DNA of 64,000 nucleotides from Gilvimarinus sp. 2_MG-2023 (GTDB lineage Bacteria; Pseudomonadota; Gammaproteobacteria; Pseudomonadales; Cellvibrionaceae), in the NCBI RefSeq assembly GCF_030547685.1, contig NZ_JAUOQM010000044.1, forward strand, positions 29,491 through 93,490. The letters are read 5' to 3'. The notes below the pieces were generated by a model. The model ran no database searches. It was not told the origin of the DNA and saw only the letters and a list, made by a program, of their open reading frames with translations. Positions 1 to 8,829 of the stretch are shown one piece after another. The position numbers were made by a program, and so were the translations under genes. Each line of letters opens with the position of its first letter. Within the stretch, counting starts at the first letter, position 1.

Positions 1-1
1 T

Positions 2-151
2 GCTCCAATCCTAGTTCAGCACACCGTTGGTGGGCCTGTGATTCGTATCGACAATAACACTTATAATCAAAAACCATTGTACAAAGTAGAAAGTGTCGTG
101 CCAGGCATGGAATCTACCTTTAACGCTGACAATAATAACTTTTCTGAGTAA
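2..151 (+). CDS. C-terminal fragment of an unrecognised protein, cut by the window edge
   Basis: An open frame enters from the left edge and ends with TAA at 149-151, leaving 49 residues rich in Asn, Val and Gly and ending in NNNFSE. It stops five bases before the PL17 lyase start and is probably in the same operon. The composition would suit the end of a secreted beta-rich protein, for example another lyase, but no motif identifies it. The rest lies outside the window. Confidence 0.6.
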   Translation, partial: APILVQHTVGGPVIRIDNNTYNQKPLYKVESVVPGMESTFNADNNNFSE

Positions 152-156
152 ATTTT

Positions 157-2307
157 ATGAAAATGCCCTCTTTTATCGTTAAAGCCGGTGGCGTTGCCTG
201 CCTGCTAATGGGTGGTGTAAATGCCACTGCTGCAGAATCGCCGTCACTGGTTATTAGTGAGAATGATATTGTTGCCTTGCAGTCCGCCTCGGGTGGCCTG
301 TTAGAGCAATCATTGCAAAGCAACAAGGGTGTGGCTGATGCCGCCATTGCCGAAGGTATTGTAGTGCCTTGGCCTAAAGATGCTGGTGGTGGTTATACCC
401 ACGAGCAGCATAAGCGCAACTATAAGGCCATGCACGCTGCTGGTTTGCAGTTCCAGCTTAGTGGTGACAGTCGTTACAGTGACTATGTTGTTGAAATGCT
501 AAATACCTACGCTGAAATGTACCCACAGCTGGGCTTACACCCTGAGAAGAAAGAGCAAACGCCGGGCAAATTATTTTGGCAGAGTCTAAACGAAGCGGTT
601 TGGTTGGTTTACACCAGTCAGGCGTACGACATGGTTTCGGAAACGTTAAACGGCGAGCAAAAAGACAAGATTTTGAACAACTTGCTGTTCCCGGTTGCTG
701 ATTATCTGTCTGAAGGTCAGCCGCAAACTTTCGATAAGATCCATAATCACGGCACTTGGGCTGTGGCCGCTGTCGGGATGGTGGGTTATGCCACCGGCCG
801 AGATGATTATGTGGAAAAGGCGCTTAAGGGTTTGGATAAAAGCGGCAACTCTGGCTTTCTAAAGCAGTTGGATGAGCTTTTCTCTCCTGATGGTTACTAC
901 ACCGAAGGGCCTTATTATCAGCGTTATGCGTTAATGCCTTTCGTTTGGTTTGCCAAGGCTATCGAAACCAATCAGCCTGAAATCGGCATTTTTGAGCATC
1001 GCGACGGTATTCTGCTCAAGGCAATTAAAACAACTATCGAGTTGAGCTATAACGGCTTGTTTATCCCAATTAACGATGCCATCAAAGACAAAGGCATTAA
1101 GACCGAAGAATTGGTGCAGGCGTTGGCGATTGCCTACGATATTACTGAAGATGAGTCATTAAGTGATATCGCCCGTCAGCAAGGGCGCGTTAGCCTAAGT
1201 GCCGGTGGCGTCGCTTTGTCTAAAATTCTTGCCAGTAATAACGTCGAGCCATATCCCTATGAGTCGAAAGTGTATAGCGATGGCGCTAAAGGTGATCAGG
1301 GTGGCTTAACATTAATGCGCTCTGGTGATAATGAATCGGGCTCCTTGATTGTGGCAAAAAATACAAGCCAAGGTATGGGGCACGGCCATTACGATCGTTT
1401 GGGTTGGCAGTTTTATGATAACGGCAAAGAGGTTGTTACCGATTACGGTGCTGCACGCTATTTGAATGTGGAAGCCAAATACGGCGGCCATTATTTACAC
1501 GAAAATAACACCTGGGCTAAACAGACGGTCGCTCATAATGCATTGGTTGTCGATAAGACGAGCCAGTTCAATGCCGATTTGGCGGTGGCCAATACAAGGC
1601 CTGCCGAGCAAGTTTTCTTTAGTACTGGTGATGCAGCTGATGTAAGCATTGGTCGAATTAATACCGCTTATGACGGGGTTGCAATTACCCGCGTACAAGC
1701 ATTGGTTAAGCCTGAGTCAATCGAGCCATTTGTTATCGATGTCGTGTCTATTCAATCTGATGACAAGCACCTGTATGACTTGCCGTTGCATTTTAATGGC
1801 CAGGTGATTGACCATAATCTTAAAAATGCAGAGGCCCTCGATGCCTGGACGGCGATGGGTAATGATAATGGTTATCAGCATATGTTGCTGCGTAGCCAGG
1901 GCGATTCGGCGTCTGAGGGCAATCGTTTGACATGGCTTCTGGGTGATCGGTTCTATTCGTATACCTATGGCAGCGAGGCGAGTGATGGCGAGTCGGCGCA
2001 AACACTGTTTTTCCAGTTAGGCGCCAACGATCCAAACCACAATTTGCGTCGCGATCAAGGTGCTGTGCGTCGATTGCAGGCGAGCAATGCGGTCATGTAC
2101 TCGATTGTTGAGCCACACGGCGAATACAATGGCACGGCTGAGTTTGTTACTAACGCTTATAGCCGTGTTAAGTCTTTGGACTACAATACAACTAAGTCTG
2201 GCGCCGAGCTCATTGTTAATATGGGTGATGCAGGCACCTATACGCTGGTGCTCACCACTGGTAAGAAAGGATCTGCCCCAGTTGAGGCTGAAGTCTTACA
2301 ACAGTAG
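157..2307 (+). CDS. PL17 exolytic oligoalginate lyase
   Basis: 716 aa, close to the 736 aa of Saccharophagus Alg17C. Residues 1-26 look like a signal peptide. An alpha-toroid alginate-lyase domain follows, then a heparinase II/III-like beta-sheet domain. The PL17 catalytic Asn-His pair is visible at N197/H198 (HNHGTW) and the catalytic Tyr in GPYYQRY at Y253/Y254; both sit four residues earlier than in Alg17C (N201, H202, Y258). The segments HGHYDRLGW, VTDYGAARY and TVAHNALVVD could supply the family's metal ligands. The enzyme should release unsaturated monouronate from oligoalginate in the periplasm. It heads the catabolic run. The ribosome-binding site is weak, so translation may be coupled to the gene before it. 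Confidence 0.93.
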   Translation: MKMPSFIVKAGGVACLLMGGVNATAAESPSLVISENDIVALQSASGGLLEQSLQSNKGVADAAIAEGIVVPWPKDAGGGYTHEQHKRNYKAMHAAGLQFQLSGDSRYSDYVVEMLNTYAEMYPQLGLHPEKKEQTPGKLFWQSLNEAVWLVYTSQAYDMVSETLNGEQKDKILNNLLFPVADYLSEGQPQTFDKIHNHGTWAVAAVGMVGYATGRDDYVEKALKGLDKSGNSGFLKQLDELFSPDGYYTEGPYYQRYALMPFVWFAKAIETNQPEIGIFEHRDGILLKAIKTTIELSYNGLFIPINDAIKDKGIKTEELVQALAIAYDITEDESLSDIARQQGRVSLSAGGVALSKILASNNVEPYPYESKVYSDGAKGDQGGLTLMRSGDNESGSLIVAKNTSQGMGHGHYDRLGWQFYDNGKEVVTDYGAARYLNVEAKYGGHYLHENNTWAKQTVAHNALVVDKTSQFNADLAVANTRPAEQVFFSTGDAADVSIGRINTAYDGVAITRVQALVKPESIEPFVIDVVSIQSDDKHLYDLPLHFNGQVIDHNLKNAEALDAWTAMGNDNGYQHMLLRSQGDSASEGNRLTWLLGDRFYSYTYGSEASDGESAQTLFFQLGANDPNHNLRRDQGAVRRLQASNAVMYSIVEPHGEYNGTAEFVTNAYSRVKSLDYNTTKSGAELIVNMGDAGTYTLVLTTGKKGSAPVEAEVLQQ

Positions 2308-2386
2308 AATTGATGTTTAGAACTGCCTCTCATTGGAACGATAGGCAGTTACTTTTAATATTCCGTGATAGTAAAAGGTGAAGAGA

Positions 2387-2734
2387 ATGCTGATCGAATC
2401 AAGTAAATTTATTGAAATGGATACCATCGAAGAAGAAGATGTGGCGCCGGGGGTTAAGCGTCGCATCATGGGCTATAACGAGCAAATCATGGTTGTTCGC
2501 GTTACCTTTGATGAGGGCAGTGAAGGCTATGTTCACAGTCACTTCCATTCTCAGGTTGCCTACGTTGAGCGTGGCAAATTTGAAGTTATGATTGATGGTG
2601 AAAAGAAAATCCTGAAAGGTGGTGATTGTTTTTATGTTCCGCCGAACGAAGAGCACGGTGCCGTTTGTTTAGAGGCCGGTATTCTGATCGATATATTCAG
2701 CCCAATTCGTGCTGATATGGTGGGTGGAAAATAA
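2387..2734 (+). CDS. kdgF: KdgF, cupin that linearises unsaturated uronate
   Basis: 115 aa single-domain cupin. KdgF converts the 4,5-unsaturated monouronates released by exo-lyases to the linear ketosugar (DEH), the step between PL17 and the DEH reductase. The cupin metal motif HSHFHSQVAYVERGKFEV is present and a downstream His follows in PPNEEHGAV; the phrase PGVKRRIMGYNEQ is typical of the family. The start was set at ATG 2387 because AAGGTG at 2375-2380 lies six bases upstream; a GTG at 2378 overlaps that site. A strong terminator-like hairpin follows at 2780-2805, so this gene may close the first transcript. Confidence 0.93.
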   Translation: MLIESSKFIEMDTIEEEDVAPGVKRRIMGYNEQIMVVRVTFDEGSEGYVHSHFHSQVAYVERGKFEVMIDGEKKILKGGDCFYVPPNEEHGAVCLEAGILIDIFSPIRADMVGGK

Positions 2735-2779
2735 GCTCAACCTATCTAAAAGCCTAAATAGTAAGAAATTGGTAGTTGT

Positions 2780-2805
2780 AAACGGGGCGATAGTGCCCCG
2801 TTTTG
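2780..2805 (+). terminator. Rho-independent terminator after kdgF
   Basis: A perfect 9-bp stem (AAACGGGGC / GCCCCGTTT) with a 6-base loop runs directly into TTTT. It lies between kdgF and the SDR gene, which are co-directional. It would end or attenuate the PL17-kdgF transcript, and the genes after it may have their own promoter. Confidence 0.8.
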
Positions 2806-2882
2806 CTCGGTTATTTATTGGTAGAGTGACCGCCTAAAACCTGATGGACAGTCGCTTTTTTGAACTTGAGGTGGTGTTTAGT

Positions 2883-3635
2883 ATGAAGCTTGAAAATAGA
2901 GTTTGTATTATTACCGGTGGGGTTCGCGATATCGGCAAGTCAATATCGCTGAAGCTGGCCCAGGAAGGAGCAAAGCTTGTTATTAACTATTTCAGCAATG
3001 CCGAGCAGGCGCAATCTACTCTGCAGGAAGTTAAAGCGCTAGGCGTGGATGCTATTCTAGTCCAGGGCGATATGACCGATGCGCAAGATGTACAAAATTT
3101 AGTGGCTAAGGCGCAAGAAGCATTTGGTCAAAAGATTGATCTGTTGGTGAATGTGGCGGGCGGTTTGGTTCAACGCAAAACCATTGATGAGATGACCCCC
3201 GAATTTTTCGATTTGGTAATGCGCTTAAATCTTACCAGCACCTTTATGTTGACCAAGTATGTAACCCCTCATATGAGTAAGGGCGGCTCGGTGGTAAATA
3301 TTGCTTCACAAGCGGGGCGCGATGGAGGCGGTCCGGGTGCATCAGCTTATGCCACGGCCAAGGGGGCGGTTATGACGTTCACCCGTGCCATGGCAAAAGA
3401 GCTGGGCCCTAAAGGTATTCGGGTCAACGCTTTGTGTCCAGGTGTCATCAGCACCACATTTCACGATACATTTACCAAAGATGAAGTGCGTCAAAACATT
3501 GCGGCGGCAACACCTTTACGACGTGAAGGGGCACCCGATGAAGTGGGTGATGTGGTGGTTTATTTGGCCTCAGATGAAGCATCGTTTTTAACTGGCTTGA
3601 ATTTAGATGTTAACGGCGGCCTGCTGTTTTCCTGA
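2883..3635 (+). CDS. SDR-family oxidoreductase, probable DEH reductase
   Basis: 250 aa classical short-chain dehydrogenase. The Rossmann dinucleotide motif reads TGGVRDIG, where the usual first Gly of GxG is Asp; NVAGG replaces NNAG; the catalytic YATAK and a following PG/NALCPGV segment are intact. Between kdgF and kdgK the likely reaction is NAD(P)H-dependent reduction of DEH (4-deoxy-L-erythro-5-hexoseulose uronate) to 2-keto-3-deoxygluconate, as for the A1-R type reductases. ATG 2883 is preferred over the upstream frame start at 2844 because GAGGTGG (2868-2874) is correctly spaced before it. The substrate is inferred from context only. Confidence 0.85.
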   Translation: MKLENRVCIITGGVRDIGKSISLKLAQEGAKLVINYFSNAEQAQSTLQEVKALGVDAILVQGDMTDAQDVQNLVAKAQEAFGQKIDLLVNVAGGLVQRKTIDEMTPEFFDLVMRLNLTSTFMLTKYVTPHMSKGGSVVNIASQAGRDGGGPGASAYATAKGAVMTFTRAMAKELGPKGIRVNALCPGVISTTFHDTFTKDEVRQNIAAATPLRREGAPDEVGDVVVYLASDEASFLTGLNLDVNGGLLFS

Positions 3636-3692
3636 GTGTAAGCTTTTGATCTCGACTGAAGCTCGAGAGACAATACATTGAAGAGGTAGAGA

Positions 3693-4619
3693 GTGAAGAT
3701 TGCAGCGATTGGCGAATGTATGCTGGAAATGTCCAGTGGTAGCTTATCTCCGGATCAAGCAAAAATTCCAGCGGTGATTGGCTACGGTGGTGACACACTG
3801 AATACATCCGTCTATCTGGCCCGCCTTGGTACCCATGCAAGTTTTGTGACTGGCATGGGGGATGATCAAGCGAGCCGTTGGATGATGGCCCAGTGGGAAG
3901 GCAATGGTGTCGACACCAGTTTGGTAAAAGTTGACCCTGCTAAGCGCCCAGGTGTTTACCATATCAGTAACGATGCTGAAGGTGAACGCCATTTTATTTA
4001 TTGGCGCAATGATTCGGCCGCGAAATTCTTGTTTGATAGCGATGAAAAGCAGCAGGCATTAACCGATGAGTTATCTCAGTTCGATTTCATTTACCTGTCC
4101 GGCATCAGTTTGGCCATTGTTGATGAGCCCTCATTGAATCGTTTATTTGCGATGTTGCAGCAGTTGCGTTCCGCGGGTAAAAAGATCGTTTTTGATGGTA
4201 ACTATCGCCCTGTACTTTGGGCCAACATAGAAGATGCCAAGAAGGCTTTTAGCCGCGCTTACGCATTGAGCGACATTGCTCTGCCCACCATTGATGATGA
4301 AACCCTGTTGTTCGGCGAAACCGATAAAGATGCGGTTATTAATCGTATTCGCCAGTGCGGCGCACAAGAAGTCGTACTGAAGATGGGCCCTGAAGGCTGT
4401 TGTGTGGATACAGGGGAGTCTCGCCAAATGGTGAGTGGGCGCCGGGTTGAGGTCGTCGATACCACTTCGGCGGGTGACTCATTTAATGCTGCGTATTTAC
4501 ATTTTCGCGCCCAGGGCGAAAGCCATGAAATTGCCGCACAAAAAGGCCATCTGTTGGCCTCTACGGTGATTCAGTATAAAGGTGCCATCATTGCTGAAAG
4601 CGATATGCCTAGCTTTTAA
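3693..4619 (+). CDS. kdgK: 2-keto-3-deoxygluconate kinase
   Basis: 308 aa PfkB-family sugar kinase, against 309 aa for E. coli KdgK. The first signature region is GGDTLNTSVYLARLG near residues 28-42; the second carries the catalytic Asp in DTTSAGDSFNAAYL near residue 260. It phosphorylates KDG to KDPG in the cytoplasm, the last uronate-specific step encoded here. The start is GTG 3693 with AGAGG six bases upstream. The usual next enzyme, KDPG aldolase (Eda), is not in the window. Confidence 0.92.
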   Translation: MKIAAIGECMLEMSSGSLSPDQAKIPAVIGYGGDTLNTSVYLARLGTHASFVTGMGDDQASRWMMAQWEGNGVDTSLVKVDPAKRPGVYHISNDAEGERHFIYWRNDSAAKFLFDSDEKQQALTDELSQFDFIYLSGISLAIVDEPSLNRLFAMLQQLRSAGKKIVFDGNYRPVLWANIEDAKKAFSRAYALSDIALPTIDDETLLFGETDKDAVINRIRQCGAQEVVLKMGPEGCCVDTGESRQMVSGRRVEVVDTTSAGDSFNAAYLHFRAQGESHEIAAQKGHLLASTVIQYKGAIIAESDMPSF

Positions 4620-4661
4620 GTTTTCGACACCACATACCCACAGACTAAAAGTGAGTTGTCC

Positions 4662-5735
4662 ATGATTAACAAATTGAATTTAACTGATAATGTCATCCTC
4701 GGTGATGCGGTTAGCCAAACTTTTGCCTTTGCCAAAGCGAATCGAATGGCGTTGCCCGCTGTGAATATCACCAGCTCCAGCACTGTTAATAGTGTTATGG
4801 CGGTTGCCTCTGAATTAAATGCTCCAATCATTATTCAGCTGTCTCACGGCGGCGCTGCATTTTATGGTGGTAAATCTGTCTCAAACACCAATCATCAGGG
4901 CTCGATAAAAGGCGCGGTTTCGGCGGCTTTGCATGTACATTCTATGGCGTCCACATACGGGGCTTTTGTCATGCTGCATACAGACCACGCTGCGCGCAAA
5001 TTATTGCCTTGGATTGACGGTTTACTTGATGCCGGTGAGGCGTATTTTAAGCAGTACGGCAAGCCTTTGTTCTCGTCGCACATGATTGATTTGTCCGAAG
5101 AGCCGCTAGAAGACAATATTGACACCTGCTGTGAGTATCTCAAACGTATGAGTGCTATGGGTATGACCCTTGAAATTGAGCTAGGTGTTACCGGTGGCGA
5201 AGAAGATGGGGTAGATAATACTGGTATTGATTCATCACGCCTATATACGCAGCCTTCAGAGGTGGCTTATGCCTACGAGAAGCTCAGTGCTATCAGCGAT
5301 AAATTCACTATTGCGGCCTCATTTGGTAACGTTCACGGTGTTTATTCGCCGGGCAATGTTTCTCTGCGTCCTGAAATCTTGAAAAACTCTCAAGATCATC
5401 TCAGTAAGCAGTATAAGCTGGGTCACAACCCTGTCGATTTTGTGTTTCATGGTGGGTCGGGTTCTTCCGCTGAAGATATCGCTCTAGGTATTGATTACGG
5501 TGTTATTAAAGTTAATGTGGATACCGATCTTCAGTGGGCCTACTGGAATGGCGTACGGCAATTTTATGAAGACCGTAAAGGTTACCTGCAGGCTCAAATA
5601 GGTAATCCTGAAGGTAAAGATGTGCCCAATAAGAAGTTTTACGATCCGCGTGTTTGGATGCGTAAAGCTGAAGAGGGTTTTTCATCAAAACTTACCGACA
5701 TTTGTCGGCAGTTAAATTGCGAAAGCGTTTTTTGA
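4662..5735 (+). CDS. fba: Class II fructose-bisphosphate aldolase
   Basis: 357 aa, the FbaA (class IIA) length. Zinc ligands and the catalytic Asp are recognisable: LHTDHAA (Asp-His), GNVHGVYSPG (His) and VFHGGSGSS (His), with NVDTDLQWAYW near the C terminus. It condenses glyceraldehyde-3-phosphate with DHAP, or runs in reverse. Its place directly after KDG kinase and before a fructose-1,6-bisphosphatase suggests the gluconeogenic direction, building hexose phosphate from KDPG-derived triose. ATG 4662 is preferred to the TTG at 4656 because GTGAG lies six bases upstream. A KDPG aldolase role is unlikely: this is a metal-dependent class II fold, whereas Eda is a class I lysine enzyme. Confidence 0.93.
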   Translation: MINKLNLTDNVILGDAVSQTFAFAKANRMALPAVNITSSSTVNSVMAVASELNAPIIIQLSHGGAAFYGGKSVSNTNHQGSIKGAVSAALHVHSMASTYGAFVMLHTDHAARKLLPWIDGLLDAGEAYFKQYGKPLFSSHMIDLSEEPLEDNIDTCCEYLKRMSAMGMTLEIELGVTGGEEDGVDNTGIDSSRLYTQPSEVAYAYEKLSAISDKFTIAASFGNVHGVYSPGNVSLRPEILKNSQDHLSKQYKLGHNPVDFVFHGGSGSSAEDIALGIDYGVIKVNVDTDLQWAYWNGVRQFYEDRKGYLQAQIGNPEGKDVPNKKFYDPRVWMRKAEEGFSSKLTDICRQLNCESVF

Positions 5736-5750
5736 TCGGCGAGAAATGTG

Positions 5751-7424
5751 ATGAGTGCCAATAGCAGTCAGTTTGCCGCGAGCCCTTATCGGGTATTTCT
5801 CTCTGATGTACATGGTCAGGGGGATGTATTTGATTATCTGGTGCAAGAAAAATTCGGGATCGTAGAGAAAATTGTGATCGATGCATCGGAACATGATGAC
5901 TCGCGTGCAGGTGTGCTCAGGCATTACTTATTGCCTCGACAGCGAACGGTAGATGCTGAATATAGTGCCGTGAGTGATGTTGTCATTATGATGGATCTGT
6001 TGCTCACATTTAAAAATGAACGTCGCTTTTGGCCTGTATGCGTTGATGCATTTGTTAACTGTAGCTGGCTATTGCCTGTTGTTGATCAGTGCGCCATACA
6101 GGCTGAGGTGAGTGAAGTTGACCTTGAGGCAGTTTCCCGTCTTGATGCATTCGATCGAATATCAGTTTGCAATCTAATCGCAGAGTCAGTCCACAGTCTG
6201 ATTGCTTATCGAGTACAGCTGGTGGGAGATATTTTTGACCGTGGTGCAAGTGCTCCCCATATTATTGATCAGTTGGAAAAGCTGCCCGCGGTTGGTATTC
6301 AGTGGGGCAACCATGATGTTTTGTGGATGGGAGCCGCCTCAGGCTCGCTTGAGTGTATTGCCACGGCTGTTCGTCTTTGTATTCGGTATGGGCATGTTGA
6401 AACGCTGACGGACGACTATTCAATTGACCTGTCAGATTTGGCCACTCTGGCTGAGCAGGCTTACGCTGACGACTCTTGCGAGCAGTTTATGCCTTTGTCT
6501 GACGCGGCGCAGTGGTCTCAGTTGCAATTGGCTGCGATGCATAAAGCAGTTGCGATGATTCAATTTAAGCTTGAGCATCATATAGTTGAAAGGAATCCAG
6601 ATTATTCAATGGAGTCCAGGCTCTTGTTGAATAAAATCGATTATACGCATGGACAAATCAGCCTGCAGGGCGAGACAGTTGACTTAATTGACTCGTCGTT
6701 GCCAACGGTTAACCCGCACTCTCCAACATCCTTAACCGATGCTGAGTGGTCGGTCATTGAGAAATTAAAGCAACAATTTGTCGGTTCTGAACGCTTACAG
6801 CGGCACGTTAACTTTTTGTTTGCTAATGGCAGCTTAGTGGATAGCGATGGTGAATATTTATTGTTTCATGGTTGCATGCCGGTGGATGATGACTTGGAGT
6901 TTTTGCCGGCCCCAGTTGCTGGTCGCCAAGTAACTGGGCGGGCGATGTTCGATGCCTTCGAGCTGCAAATGCGCAAAGCCTATTCACGTCGACACTCAAC
7001 CAGCTGTAAGTATCTATCGGATGTTGCTTGGTATCTTTGGTGTGGGCCCAACTCGCCTTTGTTCGGAAAAGAACAAATGACGACGTTTGAACGCTACTTT
7101 ATTGCGAATAAGCACTTCCATAAAGAGGGTAAGAACCCATATTTTGATGCCAGAAACGATGCTAATTTTGTCGCCAAGGTGGCAGAAGAGTTGAGTGGAG
7201 ATGCTGGCAGTATTATTATCAATGGCCATGTGCCGGTAAAGTTAAAAGCCGGAGAGTCGCCGCGGTACGCTAATAATCAATTGTTATGCATCGATGGGGG
7301 GTTTTCTCAAGCTTATCGATCTCGCACAGGTGCCGCTGGCATGGTGTTAATTGCCAATGATCAGAGTGCCCAATTATTCAAACTTGATGCTGAGACTGCT
7401 GGTTTTAGCTTTAATGAAATATAA
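5751..7424 (+). CDS. fbp: Class III (Firmicutes-type) fructose-1,6-bisphosphatase
   Basis: 557 aa metallophosphatase-type Fbp, compared with 671 aa for Bacillus subtilis Fbp and unrelated to the ~330-aa proteobacterial class I enzyme. Calcineurin-like metal motifs are clear: SDVHG (D19, H21), VGDIFDRG and WGNHDVLWMGA. The family phrases YLWCGPNSPLFGK, TFERYFI, INGHVPVK and IDGGFSQAY are also present. It hydrolyses fructose-1,6-bisphosphate to fructose-6-phosphate. It follows fba by about 15 bases and so makes a dedicated F6P branch. GTG 5748 and ATG 5751 are adjacent possible starts. The class is common in Firmicutes and Bacteroidetes, so acquisition by transfer is plausible. Confidence 0.93.
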   Translation: MSANSSQFAASPYRVFLSDVHGQGDVFDYLVQEKFGIVEKIVIDASEHDDSRAGVLRHYLLPRQRTVDAEYSAVSDVVIMMDLLLTFKNERRFWPVCVDAFVNCSWLLPVVDQCAIQAEVSEVDLEAVSRLDAFDRISVCNLIAESVHSLIAYRVQLVGDIFDRGASAPHIIDQLEKLPAVGIQWGNHDVLWMGAASGSLECIATAVRLCIRYGHVETLTDDYSIDLSDLATLAEQAYADDSCEQFMPLSDAAQWSQLQLAAMHKAVAMIQFKLEHHIVERNPDYSMESRLLLNKIDYTHGQISLQGETVDLIDSSLPTVNPHSPTSLTDAEWSVIEKLKQQFVGSERLQRHVNFLFANGSLVDSDGEYLLFHGCMPVDDDLEFLPAPVAGRQVTGRAMFDAFELQMRKAYSRRHSTSCKYLSDVAWYLWCGPNSPLFGKEQMTTFERYFIANKHFHKEGKNPYFDARNDANFVAKVAEELSGDAGSIIINGHVPVKLKAGESPRYANNQLLCIDGGFSQAYRSRTGAAGMVLIANDQSAQLFKLDAETAGFSFNEI

Positions 7425-7467
7425 CTGAACAAAACCACCCTTTAAGAAAATTTTTTGGGAGAAAATT

Positions 7468-8559
7468 ATGATAAAAAACGTCAAAAAAACCGTTCGCGCT
7501 ATGCCGATTATTGCGCTGTCTGTCGTATCTTCTGTGGCTCTGTTGACCGCTTGTCAGGGGCAGACCGAAACAAAACAGAGCAGTGCTAGCCAGCCGTCTC
7601 TTGCCGGTAAACGTATTCCTGGCTCTGTCATAGATCTTTCTCAATGGAAGATCACCCTGCCCATGGATAGTAACCGAGACGGTAAAATTGATGAAGTGGG
7701 CCCGCCGCACATTGACCGCTTGCTTGAGCCACGTTTCTTTTATGCCACCGATGCTGGTGTAGTGTTTGCCGCCCCCAATAAAGCGGTGACGACATCGGGC
7801 TCTACCAATACCCGCAGTGAGCTGCGTCAAATGATCGATGCTAAAGGCTCTACAAAGGCGCCTGGTAATAATTTTGCGTTGGCAGCGCACCCTAAAGCTT
7901 CGCGCTATGGCTCTATTGGTGGCAAACTGTCAGCAACCCTGGCTGTTAATCATGTTGCTGTTGAGGCCAAAAACCCAAATAAAAAGCCTGCCTTTTCAGT
8001 CGTAGTCGGTCAAATACATGCGGGTAAAGATAGCAAAATGGCCAAAGGTTTCGGTTATGGGAATGAGCCGTTAAAGATTTACTACAAAAAGTGGCCCGAT
8101 CATGAGTACGGTTCTGTTTTCTGGACTTACGAGCGCAATCTTGAACAGGATGATCCCAACCGTACCGATATTGCTTTCCCCGTGTGGGGCAATGTGTGGG
8201 ATAACCCGGAGGATCCCGGTGAAGCGGGCCTGAAGCTCGATGAAACGTTCAGCTATGTCGTAGATGTCGATGGTAGCGTCATGAACCTTACTTTCACGGG
8301 TGAAGGTAAGCAGACCATAGAATATTCGGTTGATTTGTCAAATAATGTCGACCCCTATGGCAAGGTGGATGAGTTAGACAATCCTAAAGGTTACAGTGGT
8401 GACTGGTTCTACTTTAAAGCGGGTGCTTACAATCAGTGCAGCAGTAAGGATCAAGAGGGTATGTGGTACGCAGGTTGTGCCGGTACTGGGCTTTGGGAGA
8501 AAGACTCTCAGGCAGGTCATTACGCTCAGGCCACTTTCCGCTCAATTACTTTAAACTAG
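7468..8559 (+). CDS. PL7 alginate lyase lipoprotein
   Basis: 363 aa. A signal peptide ends in lipobox LTAC (Cys29), so the enzyme should be membrane-anchored. The three PL7 active-site blocks are present in order: RSELR at 116-120, QIH at 182-184 and YFKAGAYNQ at 315-323. The catalytic His is H184 and the catalytic Tyr lies in the last block. The fold is a beta-jelly roll that cleaves alginate endolytically; G/M preference cannot be read reliably, although QIH is often linked to activity on G-containing sequences. A GGGAG ribosome-binding site precedes ATG 7468. A hairpin follows at 8576-8609. Confidence 0.93.
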   Translation: MIKNVKKTVRAMPIIALSVVSSVALLTACQGQTETKQSSASQPSLAGKRIPGSVIDLSQWKITLPMDSNRDGKIDEVGPPHIDRLLEPRFFYATDAGVVFAAPNKAVTTSGSTNTRSELRQMIDAKGSTKAPGNNFALAAHPKASRYGSIGGKLSATLAVNHVAVEAKNPNKKPAFSVVVGQIHAGKDSKMAKGFGYGNEPLKIYYKKWPDHEYGSVFWTYERNLEQDDPNRTDIAFPVWGNVWDNPEDPGEAGLKLDETFSYVVDVDGSVMNLTFTGEGKQTIEYSVDLSNNVDPYGKVDELDNPKGYSGDWFYFKAGAYNQCSSKDQEGMWYAGCAGTGLWEKDSQAGHYAQATFRSITLN

Positions 8560-8575
8560 CGTTGTTCTGCTCGAC

Positions 8576-8609
8576 CATCACGGCTCCAGTTAGGCTGAGA
8601 GTCGTGATG
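8576..8609 (+). terminator. Hairpin after the PL7 gene without a U-tract
   Basis: CATCACG (8576-8582) pairs with CGTGATG (8603-8609), with a smaller CAG/CTG stem inside. It begins 17 bases after the PL7 stop codon. No T-run follows, so it may stabilise the 3' end or act with another termination mechanism. Confidence 0.4.
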
Positions 8610-8799
8610 ATCGCCACTTCAGCTCCTCTCTTTTGCACTAAATCTCTACCTTTGTGAGTATTTCGTATTTTGGCCTGCCGCTGAGCGCATGGCGATAAAA
8701 GCTTCTATTGATTGGCTGATTTTAATGATTATTTACTATTTGTCGAGGCTATCTTATTGATATTGTGATGGTTTTTTTTGGGGCGTGACCGGCTTTATC

Positions 8800-8814
8800 T
8801 TTGGTTGAACCAAA
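8800..8814. promoter_or_regulatory. Candidate operator, TTTGGTT-G-AACCAAA palindrome
   Basis: Perfect odd palindrome of two 7-base arms around one G, 16 bases upstream of the -35-like TTGACA at 8830. The TTGGT/ACCAA half-sites resemble operators of FadR-subfamily GntR regulators such as UxuR/ExuR. Related half-sites precede both TonB receptors. The binding protein is not in the window. Confidence 0.45.
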
Positions 8815-8829
8815 TGTATGTCAAATCGG

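Noticed and set aside
4662..5735. The class II aldolase as a KDPG aldolase
   Set aside because: The zinc-ligand and FBP-binding blocks match FbaA throughout; Eda-type KDPG aldolases are short lysine enzymes with a different sequence.
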